From G965222335 sp965222335 (GTDB lineage Bacteria > Pseudomonadota > Gammaproteobacteria > Pseudomonadales > Halieaceae), in the NCBI GenBank assembly GCA_965222335.1, contig OZ244944.1, positions 434,001-498,000 on the forward strand: a stretch of DNA of 64,000 nt, written 5' to 3'. Position numbers and translations under genes: made by a program. Positions 38,636 to 47,554 of the stretch are shown piece by piece (the first letter of the stretch is position 1; each line of letters begins with the position of its first letter). The notes beneath the pieces were generated by a model. That model was not told the origin of the DNA, searched no databases, and saw only the letters and a program-made list of their open reading frames with translations.

Positions 38636-40425
38636 AACTCGGCCCCGATATTGATGATGAACTGCCACTCTGGGTCATCGGCATTGACGCTGTTGGCGAC
38701 CTCGAGTTTGATCGCACCCACCGGCGTCAGGTAGTGCACGCCCACGCCCGCGCCGTAATTCACCTGGAAGCGGCCTTCATCAAAGGCATCACCGGCGTCG
38801 ACAAACACCGCGGTACGCCAGCTCGGCCGCAGCAGGTACTGGTATTCGATACTGCCCACCAGCAGGCGGTCACCGCCGACCACGAGCTCGCGCTCGCTGC
38901 CGTCGGGCCGGGTCACATTGACCTCGCGCCCGATGCCCTGGTAATCGTAGCCGCGCAGGCTCTGGGAGCCGCCGGCGAAAAAGTTCAATGAAGGCGGGAG
39001 TTCATTGCGCTGACCCTCGGACACGAACACCGCGCCGGCCTCGAAGCGGCCAACCAGGCGGTGTTTTTCCGCCAGCGAGGCCACTCCCACCAACCTCGCG
39101 TAGCCGCGTAGCAGGTTGAGATCGGAACCCGCCTGGTCACTGCCACCTTCGAGCTGGTAGAACTGGCTGAGCCCCTGCGAAGGATTCACCAGGCTGCCCC
39201 GGCGGGATTTCCTGGCGATGGTAAACCCGGGCAGCAGCAGGTCCGCGCGCCGGTTCCCTGCCGCATCGCTACTTCTCAGGGGCAGCACTTCCACCCGGGG
39301 TTTCCAGCGTTCTTCCAGGCTGCGCAGCGATACGCCATATACCCAGGGTTCCTGCCGCAGCTCGCGCCGCACGCCCAGTTCCCGCTGGTCGCTGTCGAGG
39401 TCACCGAATTCATTCTGTTCCAGGCGCGCGCGTAATTGCAGCACATCATTTAGCGGGTGGGTCAGCGGTATATTGTAGGTAATGCTGCCGCTGGGATTGA
39501 TTGCCGAGTACTCCAAACGCGTCTCCTGGCTATGACCGTAGCGATTCACCCGCGGCGTGCGCCAGATCAGCGACACCCGCTCCTCGGTGTCGGTGCTGTA
39601 GCCCACGCCGACCTCGAAGGTGTGGCGCTTGGCGGGAAAAAGCTCCAGCTCCAGGGGCACCTGCCCGTCCCGCGCCTCGTCCACCCGGGGCTGTACCAGC
39701 ACGCCGGAGAAATACCCGGTGCGCTGCAGCTGACTCTGGAACTCCTGCAACTGTGCGAGACTATAGGGGTCACCCGTGGTGAAGGGCTGCAGTGCCTGCA
39801 GCTGCCCGGTGTACAGGCTCTCGCCGTCGTGGCGCAGTTCACCGAAGCGATAGCGCTCGCCGCTGCGATAGACCACATCCACACGCGCACTGTTGGTGGC
39901 GGGTTGCACTTCCACCCGGCTCCGGGTGATCTCGGCATCCAGGTAACCCCGCCGCTGCCCCAGGGTCAGCAGGGATTTTTTCAGGTCCTCGTACTTGCCG
40001 TGGTGCAGGACACTGCCGGCGGCGAGGGGCAGGTTTTGCAGGAGCCTGACGAACTCCGGGTCATCGCGGGCTTCCCCCTCGACCTCTACCGAGAAAGTCT
40101 CGATACGCACCGGCTCCCCGGGGTCGACCTCGACCACCAGGCGCCAGGGTTCGCGGGACTTGTCGAGGTTGAAATCCAGGTCAGCGCGATAGTAGCCGAG
40201 CGCCTGCAGGCTGCTGGACAGGCGCTCACGGGCCGTCGCCAGGAAAATGCCTCGCCCGCGCTCGTCTTCGGGCGCCTCACCCAGCCAGGCGCGGGCGTTG
40301 TCACGCTGCTCGCGGCTGAGGCCCTCGAGCTTGTACTCCAGCCCCGCCAGTGCAGCCGGCTGCACGAGCGCGAGCCAGAGGCAGGCGCCCAGCCGCCACT
40401 GCAGTGCCACTCGCGCATTCGACAT
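38632..40425 (-). CDS. tamA: Translocation and assembly module subunit TamA
   Basis: Omp85-family outer-membrane protein, 597 aa. Signal peptide about 1-27 (ends ALA), three POTRA domains to about residue 265 (GLSREQRDNARAWLG, GQRRGYLDAEITRSRV), then the 16-stranded barrel with the GRFEAGAVF and FFAGGSQSLRGYDYQGIG (lid-lock) segment near residue 490. Partner of TamB, whose gene overlaps its end by 4 bp. The ATG overlaps the preceding methyltransferase stop by one base (ATGA-type), so all three genes are coupled. Confidence 0.94.
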   Translation of the reverse strand: MSNARVALQWRLGACLWLALVQPAALAGLEYKLEGLSREQRDNARAWLGEAPEDERGRGIFLATARERLSSSLQALGYYRADLDFNLDKSREPWRLVVEVDPGEPVRIETFSVEVEGEARDDPEFVRLLQNLPLAAGSVLHHGKYEDLKKSLLTLGQRRGYLDAEITRSRVEVQPATNSARVDVVYRSGERYRFGELRHDGESLYTGQLQALQPFTTGDPYSLAQLQEFQSQLQRTGYFSGVLVQPRVDEARDGQVPLELELFPAKRHTFEVGVGYSTDTEERVSLIWRTPRVNRYGHSQETRLEYSAINPSGSITYNIPLTHPLNDVLQLRARLEQNEFGDLDSDQRELGVRRELRQEPWVYGVSLRSLEERWKPRVEVLPLRSSDAAGNRRADLLLPGFTIARKSRRGSLVNPSQGLSQFYQLEGGSDQAGSDLNLLRGYARLVGVASLAEKHRLVGRFEAGAVFVSEGQRNELPPSLNFFAGGSQSLRGYDYQGIGREVNVTRPDGSERELVVGGDRLLVGSIEYQYLLRPSWRTAVFVDAGDAFDEGRFQVNYGAGVGVHYLTPVGAIKLEVANSVNADDPEWQFIINIGAEF

Positions 40426-41054
40426 CAGGCGTGCAGGGAGCCCACTGCGCTGCCCCAGTAGTTGTAGCCGGCGATCCGCGGGGTACCCGGCAGGTACATC
40501 TGCTCGAGTTCCTGTACTGCGAAGCCACCGCGCTGCAGGAGGTCTGGAATATCGCGATTGAGATGACAGCCCCCTGCCATCGCTCGCCAGGGTCGGTTCA
40601 GTCTCGCCTGCCAGCGCTGGACCGCGGGATCCGGTGCCAGGCCGTGTTCGCTGAACAGGAGCCTGCCGCCGGGCTTGAGCACCCGCCCCATGGCGCGCAG
40701 CGCGGCCACCGGATCCGGGATGGTACAGAGGCTGAATGTGACCAGGACCGTGTCGACGCTCTCCGGCTCCAGGGGAATCTCGTCACCCGGCAGCCCGATA
40801 AACTCCACCGGCACATCGACCGCCCGCACCCGTTCTGCCGCCAGCTTCCAGGCCGACGCCGAGGGATCCAGGCCGATCACCCTGCTCACGCGCCGGGGAT
40901 CGTAAAATGGCAGGTTAAGGCCCGAGCCAATCCCAATCTCCAGCACGCGACCCTCAGCCCGGGGCACGATCTTTTCCCGCTGCTTGCCAATAGGCGCGGT
41001 CCCGCAGGCACAATTAATCACATGCGGCAGGATGTAGGTTTCGTAGAATCCCAA
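40425..41054 (-). CDS. Class I SAM-dependent methyltransferase
   Basis: 209 aa. SAM-binding motif I RVLEIGIGSGLNLPFY near residue 36, motif II RVIGLDPSASAW near residue 58 and LKPGGRLLFSEHG near residue 128. The overall pattern (MGFYETYILPHVINCACG, GGCHLNRDIPDLL, IAGYNYWGSA) is that of small-molecule or lipid methyltransferases related to the UbiE/phosphatidylethanolamine N-methyltransferase group. Substrate unknown. It heads the operon with tamA and tamB (1-bp overlap). Confidence 0.8.
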   Translation of the reverse strand: MGFYETYILPHVINCACGTAPIGKQREKIVPRAEGRVLEIGIGSGLNLPFYDPRRVSRVIGLDPSASAWKLAAERVRAVDVPVEFIGLPGDEIPLEPESVDTVLVTFSLCTIPDPVAALRAMGRVLKPGGRLLFSEHGLAPDPAVQRWQARLNRPWRAMAGGCHLNRDIPDLLQRGGFAVQELEQMYLPGTPRIAGYNYWGSAVGSLHA

Positions 41055-41082
41055 AGTCTGTCAATCCTTGTGTCGTTCGGCG

Positions 41083-41088
41083 ATTATA
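41083..41088 (-). promoter_or_regulatory. Candidate -10 element of the methyltransferase-tamA-tamB operon
   Basis: On the minus strand the six bases read TATAAT, 29 bp before the methyltransferase ATG. The corresponding -35 position (TCGGTA at 41106-41111, 17-bp spacer) matches poorly, so only the -10 is convincing. Confidence 0.4.
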
Positions 41089-41119
41089 GACGGCAGCATA
41101 CGCGATACCGAGTCTACTC

Positions 41120-42607
41120 ATGTTCGAGGCACTTGAAACGGGAAAATTCCTCGGCGGCGACGAATTTGATGCCCGCGAGGGGCCCCTGCGCGAGCAGCTC
41201 CTGCAGGCGCAGCTGGCGCTGGCAAAAACCCGCACGCCCGTCGTGGTGGTCATCGCCGGCGCGGACGGCGCTGGCAAGGGCGCCCTGGCCCACCGGCTCA
41301 ATGCCTGGATGGACCCCCGCGGTATCGAAACCAACGCCATGTGGAGCCACTCCGACGAGGAGGAATCGCGCCCCTATTTCTGGCGCTACTGGCGCAAGCT
41401 GCCCCCGGGGGGCGAAATCGGTATTTTCCTGGGTTCCTGGTACAGCCGCATGCTGCGCAGCGTGCTGGAAGACGACCCCGAGGCCACCGGACCTGGCCCC
41501 GCGCGGCTGCGGCAGATCAATGACTTCGAGCGCCTGCTCACCAACGGCGGGTACCGGCTGGTCAAGCTCTGGCTGCACATTTCCCGCGACATGCAGCGCC
41601 TGCAGCTGGCCGAGGAAGCCCCCCGCAAACAGCAGAACCCGAGGGTCGATGCCGACGTGGATGCCTGGTGGCGCGCGTATCCGGATTTCCTGGATTGTGC
41701 GGAACAGGTCATCCTGCGCACCGATACCGCCAACGCACCCTGGCACCTGATTGAGGCCGAAGATCGCAACTACCGCGAAATCACCGCCGGCGATATCCTC
41801 AAGCGCGCCCTGCAGGATGCCCTCCGGACACACCCGGAACGCCGCGCCGACGCGACCCTGGATGTCTCCCCCCCGGCACCACCGCAGCAGCCCACCGTGC
41901 TGGACAAGGTCGACCTGGGGGCCACCCTGGCGAAGGACGAATACAAGACGCGCCTGCAGGCGCAGCAGGCCCGGCTGCAGGACCTGGCCTGGCAGGCACA
42001 CCGCCAGGCGAAATCCCTGGTGGCCGTATTCGAAGGCTGGGACGCCGCCGGCAAGGGCTCCGCAATTCGCCGGGTCACCGCGGCGATTGACCCGCGCCTC
42101 TATCACCTGGTGCAGTTCGCCGCGCCCACTGACGAGGAGCAACGGCACCACTACCTGTGGCGTTTCTGGCGCCGCCTGGAGCGGGACGGGCGCGCCACAT
42201 TCTTCGATCGCTCCTGGTACGGCAGGGTCCTGGTCGAGCGGGTGGAGGGTCTGGCGGCACCCGCTGCCTGGCGCCGCGCCTACGATGAAATCAACCAGTT
42301 TGAGCGGCAACTGGCGGAGCACGGCTCGGTAGTGGCGAAATTCTGGTTGCATATCAGCCCCCAGGAACAGCTCGCGCGGTTCCGGGAGCGTGAGGAAAAG
42401 ACCCACAAACAGCACAAGATCACGCCCGAGGACTGGCGCAATCGCGAGCGCTGGCGGGACTATGAGTTCGCCGTCGAAGACATGGTCGCCCACACCAGCA
42501 CCAGCCACGCCCCCTGGACCCTGGTTGCGGGCAACGACAAGCGCTTTGCCAGAGTCCAGATCCTGGAGACCCTGTGTGATCGGCTGGAAGCGACGCTGGC
42601 ACCGTGA
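41120..42607 (+). CDS. pap: Polyphosphate:AMP phosphotransferase (two PPK2 domains)
   Basis: Transfers phosphate from polyphosphate to AMP, giving ADP. 495 aa with tandem PPK2 domains, as in class II PPK2 enzymes: domain 1 about 1-235 with Walker A GADGAGKG near residue 50, domain 2 about 265-495 with Walker A GWDAAGKG near residue 305. Walker B/lid elements FLGSWYSR and FFDRSWYGR follow each loop. In characterised members the C-terminal domain is catalytic. Domain 1 has GADGAGKG with otherwise diverged wording, consistent with that. No ribosome-binding site stands out at ATG 41120. Confidence 0.92.
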   Translation: MFEALETGKFLGGDEFDAREGPLREQLLQAQLALAKTRTPVVVVIAGADGAGKGALAHRLNAWMDPRGIETNAMWSHSDEEESRPYFWRYWRKLPPGGEIGIFLGSWYSRMLRSVLEDDPEATGPGPARLRQINDFERLLTNGGYRLVKLWLHISRDMQRLQLAEEAPRKQQNPRVDADVDAWWRAYPDFLDCAEQVILRTDTANAPWHLIEAEDRNYREITAGDILKRALQDALRTHPERRADATLDVSPPAPPQQPTVLDKVDLGATLAKDEYKTRLQAQQARLQDLAWQAHRQAKSLVAVFEGWDAAGKGSAIRRVTAAIDPRLYHLVQFAAPTDEEQRHHYLWRFWRRLERDGRATFFDRSWYGRVLVERVEGLAAPAAWRRAYDEINQFERQLAEHGSVVAKFWLHISPQEQLARFREREEKTHKQHKITPEDWRNRERWRDYEFAVEDMVAHTSTSHAPWTLVAGNDKRFARVQILETLCDRLEATLAP

Positions 42608-42620
42608 AGCGGGCCATCGC

Positions 42621-42626
42621 TATAAT
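42621..42626 (+). promoter_or_regulatory. Candidate -10 element for the asparaginase-like gene
   Basis: A perfect TATAAT lies 30 bp before the ATG at 42657. The best -35 (CTGGCA, 42596-42601) needs a 19-bp spacer, so the promoter is only tentative. Confidence 0.4.
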
Positions 42627-42656
42627 GTTCTTCTCATCCCAGGCATGCCAGGCGCT

Positions 42657-43142
42657 ATGAAGCTGCACATCATCACTACCGGCGGCACCATCGACAAAAT
42701 CTATTTCGATGCGAAGAGCGACTACCAGGTCGGCGACCCTGTGATCGGTGAACTGCTGACGCGCATTGGCGTGGGCTTCGAGTTCACCGTGGAATCGGCA
42801 ATGCGCAAGGACAGCCTGGATATGGACGACGCCGACCGGGCAACGATTCGCGCGGCGGCACAGCAGTGCAGCGAGGAATGCGTGCTGATCACCCATGGCA
42901 CTGATGGCATGGTCGCAACTGCCCGGGCGCTGGCGGGAATTGAGGGCAAGTGCATCGTGCTCACCGGCGCCCTGCAGCCCGCGGCCTTTGCCGAATCCGA
43001 CGCCGTGTTCAATATAGGCTGTGCTATCGGCGCCGCCCAGAGCAAGCCTCCGGGCGTGTATATCGCCATGAACGGCCAGGTGTTCGATGCCGACCGGGTG
43101 GTCAAAAACCGCGAGGCCAACCGTTTCGAGGCGACCGCCTGA
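42657..43142 (+). CDS. Asparaginase N-terminal-domain-only protein
   Basis: 161 aa, about half the length of a complete L-asparaginase (~330 aa). Both catalytic threonine motifs of the N-terminal domain are present: ITTGGTIDKIY at residues 6-16 and LITHGTDGMVATA near residue 78. The C-terminal domain that completes the active site is absent; the next gene converges 25 bp downstream, so this is not a sequencing truncation of a longer frame. Similar half-size proteins are annotated in other proteobacteria, with unknown activity. Preceded by a TATAAT. Confidence 0.8.
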   Translation: MKLHIITTGGTIDKIYFDAKSDYQVGDPVIGELLTRIGVGFEFTVESAMRKDSLDMDDADRATIRAAAQQCSEECVLITHGTDGMVATARALAGIEGKCIVLTGALQPAAFAESDAVFNIGCAIGAAQSKPPGVYIAMNGQVFDADRVVKNREANRFEATA

Positions 43143-43167
43143 GCCCCTCGCCCGCGGCCGGGTACAT

Positions 43168-43656
43168 TCAGCCCGCCAGCGGCAAGCCCCGATCCTGCTT
43201 GATGCCCTCGATCACCACATAGGTGTGGGTCTGGGCGACACCCGGCAAATCGACGATCGTCGCCAGCACGCCGCGGTAGGCTTCCATGTCGGTAAGGCGC
43301 AGCTTGAGCAGGTAGTCGAAGCCCCCCGCCACCATATGGCACTCGGCCACCTCGTCGATCAGCACCACCTGGTCGCGAAAGCGATCAAATACATCCGCGG
43401 TGGTGCGGTCCAGGGTGACCTGGATAAACGCCATGGTACCGAAACCCAGCGCCGCGGCGTTTAACCTGGCGCCGTAGCGTTCGATCAGGCCCGCCGCTTC
43501 CAGCCGCCGCACCCGCTCCAGGCAGGGGCTCGGGCTGAGGTTGACCCGCCGGGCCAACTCCACATTGGCGATCCGCCCCTCCTCCTGCAGGATGGCGAGA
43601 ATCCTGGTGTCTGTGCGGTCCAGCGCGGCCGGACCTGCCCCTTTCGCTTTAATCAT
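43168..43656 (-). CDS. Lrp/AsnC-family regulator, probable regulator of putA
   Basis: 162 aa. Winged helix at about residues 12-65 (DRTDTRILAILQEEGRI and LSPSPCLERVRRLEAAGLI), then the RAM effector/oligomerisation domain about 75-155 (ECHMVAGGFDYLLKLRLTD). NLSPSPCLERVRRLE is close to the Lrp subgroup that includes proline-responsive PutR-type activators. It is divergent from putA with a 136-bp shared region; PutA here has no DNA-binding domain, so a dedicated regulator is expected. Role inferred from context. Confidence 0.86.
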   Translation of the reverse strand: MIKAKGAGPAALDRTDTRILAILQEEGRIANVELARRVNLSPSPCLERVRRLEAAGLIERYGARLNAAALGFGTMAFIQVTLDRTTADVFDRFRDQVVLIDEVAECHMVAGGFDYLLKLRLTDMEAYRGVLATIVDLPGVAQTHTYVVIEGIKQDRGLPLAG

Positions 43657-43792
43657 TCACTAACCCAGAACTTTATGCGGTGATATTTTATTTTAGCAGC
43701 ATTTACTCTGTGTGCGACCGGAAAAACCCGAGCACATGCTGCAGTGAACTGGCTACACTTGCCAGCTGTACATGCAAGCGAGGTAATCCCCC

Positions 43793-46700
43793 ATGCTGTT
43801 CCAGGATTCACTGGCCACCCAGGACCCCATTCGCCAGCAACTGCGCGACTTTCACCGCGAGGACGAGGCCCGGGTACTGGAGTACCTGTTGCCGCTGGCC
43901 GATGTCAGCAATGCCGCCCGCAGTCGCGCCTGGGAGCGCGCGCGCAGGCTGGTGTTGAAAATTCGCGCCGAGCAGAGCGGCAAGGGCGGCGTGGACGCCC
44001 TGCTGCAGGAATACGCCCTGTCCACCGAGGAAGGTGTGGTCCTTATGTGCCTGGCCGAAGCCCTGCTCCGGGTGCCCGACCGGCACACCGTGGACCGGCT
44101 GATCCGCGACAAGCTCGCCGATGGCAACTGGAGCTCCCACCTTGGCCAGTCAGACTCCCTGTTCGTCAATGCCTCGGCCTGGGGCCTGCTGCTCACCGGC
44201 AAGGTGGTGAACTACAACAACGAAGACCAGCAGGAGCAGTTCGGGCTGCTCAGGAAAACCATGGGACGCGTGGGAGAGCCGGTCATTCGCGCCTCGGTGC
44301 GCTACGCGATGCAGATCATGGGCACCCAGTTCGTCATGGGAACCACCATCGACGCGGCGGTGGAGCGCGCCCGGGACGCCGAGGCCAGGGGCTATCGCTA
44401 CTCCTACGATATGCTCGGCGAGGGTGCGCGCACCATGGCGGATGCGGAGCGCTACTACACCAGCTACATGAACGCGATTGAAGTCATCGGCCGCGCCGCC
44501 GCCGGACGCGGCCCCGTCGACAGCCCGGGGATATCGGTCAAACTCTCGGCGATTCACCCGCGCTACGAGTTTTCCCACCGCGAGCGGGTCATGCGGGAGC
44601 TGGTGCCACGCCTGAAGACCCTGGCCCTCGCCGCCCGCGCCCACGACATTGGCTTCACCGTGGATGCCGAGGAAGCCGACCGTCTGGATTTCTCACTCGA
44701 TATTATCGAGGCCGTATTCAGTGACCCGGAGCTGGAGGGCTGGGACGGCTTCGGCGTGGCGGTGCAGGCGTACCAGAAGCGGGGCCTGTTCGTCATCGAG
44801 TGGTTGCGGGAGCTGACTCGCCGCGTGGGCAGGCGGATGATGGTGCGGCTGGTCAAGGGCGCTTACTGGGACACCGAGATCAAACTCGCCCAGGCCGAGG
44901 GCCACAGCGACTTTCCAGTATTCACACGCAAACCCTCCACCGATGTCTCCTACCAGGCCTGTGCGGCGAGGCTCCTGGCTTATCGGGATACGCTGTATCC
45001 GCAGTTCGCCACCCACAATGCCTACACCGTAGCGACCATCCTGGAAATGTCCCAGGATCACAGCGGCTATGAGTTCCAGCGTCTGCACGGTATGGGCGAG
45101 GCCCTGTACGACCAGGTCGTGCGCGACGCGGAAGTACCCTGCCGGGTCTACGCGCCCGTGGGTGTCCACGCCGACCTGCTGGCCTACCTGGTCAGGCGGC
45201 TGCTCGAGAATGGCGCCAACAGCTCCTTTGTGAACAACATCGTGGACGAAGACATCCCGGTGGAAGACCTGCTGGAAGATCCGGTGGAGCAGGTGCGCCA
45301 CTGGCAACGCAAGACCAACGCCTACATCCCCCTGCCCGGCGACCTCTATGGCGACGAAAGACCCAACGCCGCCGGCGTCGACCTCAGTGACCCGCTCGTA
45401 CTGGAACAGGCGCGGGGCGCCATGGACGACTGGCTACAGCGCCTGCCCCTGGACTACAGCAAGGGCGGCGAGATAGTGGACATTCGCAACCCCGCCGACC
45501 GCGGGGAACTGGTCGGGCGCGTCAGCTACGCCGATAGTTCGGCAATCGAGGCGGCCCTTGCCCGCGCCCAGGCCGCCTTCCCCGACTGGTCGCAGGCCCC
45601 CGTGAGCACGCGGGCCAACGCGCTGCGCAAGCTCGCCGACGCCCTGGAAGAAAACATGGCGGAGCTGATCGCGCTGTGCTGCAAGGAAGCGGGCAAATCG
45701 GTTCCCGATGGCGTCGCCGAAGTACGCGAGGCAGTCGATTTCTGCCGCTACTACGCCGCCCGCGCCGAAGAAGCCGACTTCCAGGCCGAGGGCCTGCGCC
45801 CGCGCGGCGTGGTGTTGTGCATCAGCCCCTGGAATTTCCCCCTGGCGATTTTCCTGGGCCAGGTCAGCGCGGCACTGGTGACCGGTAATACCGTGATCGC
45901 CAAGCCCGCCGAGCAGACCAGCCTGGTGGCCTCGCGCGCCGTACAACTGGCCCATGAATGTGGCGTGCCGGACGCCGCCCTGGAACTGCTGATCGCCCCG
46001 GGCCCCCCGGTCGGGGAACAGCTGGTGCCGGACCCGCGAATCAAGGCAGTGATGTTCACCGGCTCCACCGAGACCGGCAGCTGGCTGGCGCGTACCCTGG
46101 CCGCGCGCGCCGATGCCCCGGTGCCACTGGTGGCCGAGACCGGCGGGCAGAACTGCATGATGGTGGACTCCACCGCCCTGCCGGAGCAGGTGGTCGACGA
46201 CGTGGTCACCTCCGGTTTCCAGAGTGCCGGCCAGCGCTGTTCAGCGCTGCGCGTGCTGTTCCTGCAGGATGAAATCGCGGACAAGGTGATTGAGATGATC
46301 ATCGGTGCGATGCGCGAGCTCAAGGTCGGCGATCCCGCCTGGCTGGACACCGACATCGGGCCGGTCATTGACGACAAGGCCCTGGCGCGCCTCGAGGACC
46401 ACGTCGCCTTCCTCGAGGATACAGGCCGGCTGCTGTACGCCTGTGAAACCCCGGCGGAGGTCGATGGCAATTACTTCGGACCGCGCCTTTACGAGATCAG
46501 TAACCTGTCCCTGCTGCAGCGTGAGGTTTTCGGGCCCATCGTCCACGTGGTGCGCTACCGCGCCCAGGACTTCCGCGCGGTGATCGAGCAGATCAACCAG
46601 ACCGGCTACGGCCTCACCTTCGGCATCCACAGCCGCATCGAGGATGCCTGCGAGGACGCCGCCCGGCGTATCAGCGCCGGCAATATCTACGTCAACCGCA

Positions 46701-47554
46701 ACATGATCGGCGCCATTGTCGGGGTGCAGCCCTTCGGCGGCCGGGGCCTGTCGGGCACCGGACCCAAGGCAGGCGGGCCCCACTACCTGGGACGCCTGGT
46801 CACCACCGGCGAGGAGGCAGAGAATGCTGACAACCAGCGCCGCCTGCCGCCAGAAACCGGCTCCGAGGTCATTGGCCACCTGCGCCAGGCCAAGGCACAC
46901 CAGCGCGCGTGGGCGGCCCTGCCCCTGAATGACCGCATCTCCCGCCTGCGCCAGTTTATCGCCGCCTACGCGGAGCGACCGCCGGCCAACGACCCGCTGT
47001 CGCTGGAAGACACCCTGGCCGCCGCCCGCGAGCAGTTACGCTACGCCGCCCAGTGCCTGGGACAGCCCGTCACCCTCCCCGGCCCCACCGGGGAGTCAAA
47101 CACCCTGCTGCTGGAGCCTCGCGGCTGCCTGAGCATCCTGATGGACAACGCGCGCTACAACGGCGAGAACCTGATGGCGATCCTGTCGACGCTGGTGGGG
47201 GGTAATGCCCTGACCGCTTTCGCCAGTGATGAGCTGCTGAGTGAATGGCAAGGGGTCGCCGAGGCCCTGGAGGCCGCGGGATTACCGGAGGGTGTGTTCC
47301 GCGTGTACGGCCTCGCGAGCAGCCGCCAGGCCCTGACCTCCAGCCACACGGAGGGAGTCCTGGTGCACGCGCGCAGCGTTCACCTGCACGCCGTGGCGCA
47401 GACCCTGGCGGAGCGCGAGGGACCGATCATCCCCCTGATCAGTTGCGTCTCGCCCCGCACCCTGCTGCGCCAGGCGCAGCTGGAGAAATCGATCAGCATC
47501 GATACCACCGCGGCCGGGGGCAACGCTTCCCTGATGACCATGCCCGCCACCTAA
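43793..47554 (+). CDS. putA: Bifunctional proline dehydrogenase / L-glutamate-gamma-semialdehyde dehydrogenase
   Basis: Oxidises proline to glutamate in two steps at the membrane. 1253 aa: an N-terminal helical arm, FAD-dependent proline dehydrogenase barrel about 190-480 (SVKLSAIHPRYEFS, VRLVKGAYWDTEIK), NAD-dependent aldehyde dehydrogenase about 560-1010 with the catalytic Cys in SAGQRCSALRV near residue 814, and a C-terminal ALDH-like extension about 1020-1253. It begins without the ribbon-helix-helix repressor domain of E. coli PutA, so it is the type B architecture. GAGGT precedes ATG 43793. The 3' end overlaps a convergent gene by 4 bp. Confidence 0.95.
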   Translation: MLFQDSLATQDPIRQQLRDFHREDEARVLEYLLPLADVSNAARSRAWERARRLVLKIRAEQSGKGGVDALLQEYALSTEEGVVLMCLAEALLRVPDRHTVDRLIRDKLADGNWSSHLGQSDSLFVNASAWGLLLTGKVVNYNNEDQQEQFGLLRKTMGRVGEPVIRASVRYAMQIMGTQFVMGTTIDAAVERARDAEARGYRYSYDMLGEGARTMADAERYYTSYMNAIEVIGRAAAGRGPVDSPGISVKLSAIHPRYEFSHRERVMRELVPRLKTLALAARAHDIGFTVDAEEADRLDFSLDIIEAVFSDPELEGWDGFGVAVQAYQKRGLFVIEWLRELTRRVGRRMMVRLVKGAYWDTEIKLAQAEGHSDFPVFTRKPSTDVSYQACAARLLAYRDTLYPQFATHNAYTVATILEMSQDHSGYEFQRLHGMGEALYDQVVRDAEVPCRVYAPVGVHADLLAYLVRRLLENGANSSFVNNIVDEDIPVEDLLEDPVEQVRHWQRKTNAYIPLPGDLYGDERPNAAGVDLSDPLVLEQARGAMDDWLQRLPLDYSKGGEIVDIRNPADRGELVGRVSYADSSAIEAALARAQAAFPDWSQAPVSTRANALRKLADALEENMAELIALCCKEAGKSVPDGVAEVREAVDFCRYYAARAEEADFQAEGLRPRGVVLCISPWNFPLAIFLGQVSAALVTGNTVIAKPAEQTSLVASRAVQLAHECGVPDAALELLIAPGPPVGEQLVPDPRIKAVMFTGSTETGSWLARTLAARADAPVPLVAETGGQNCMMVDSTALPEQVVDDVVTSGFQSAGQRCSALRVLFLQDEIADKVIEMIIGAMRELKVGDPAWLDTDIGPVIDDKALARLEDHVAFLEDTGRLLYACETPAEVDGNYFGPRLYEISNLSLLQREVFGPIVHVVRYRAQDFRAVIEQINQTGYGLTFGIHSRIEDACEDAARRISAGNIYVNRNMIGAIVGVQPFGGRGLSGTGPKAGGPHYLGRLVTTGEEAENADNQRRLPPETGSEVIGHLRQAKAHQRAWAALPLNDRISRLRQFIAAYAERPPANDPLSLEDTLAAAREQLRYAAQCLGQPVTLPGPTGESNTLLLEPRGCLSILMDNARYNGENLMAILSTLVGGNALTAFASDELLSEWQGVAEALEAAGLPEGVFRVYGLASSRQALTSSHTEGVLVHARSVHLHAVAQTLAEREGPIIPLISCVSPRTLLRQAQLEKSISIDTTAAGGNASLMTMPAT

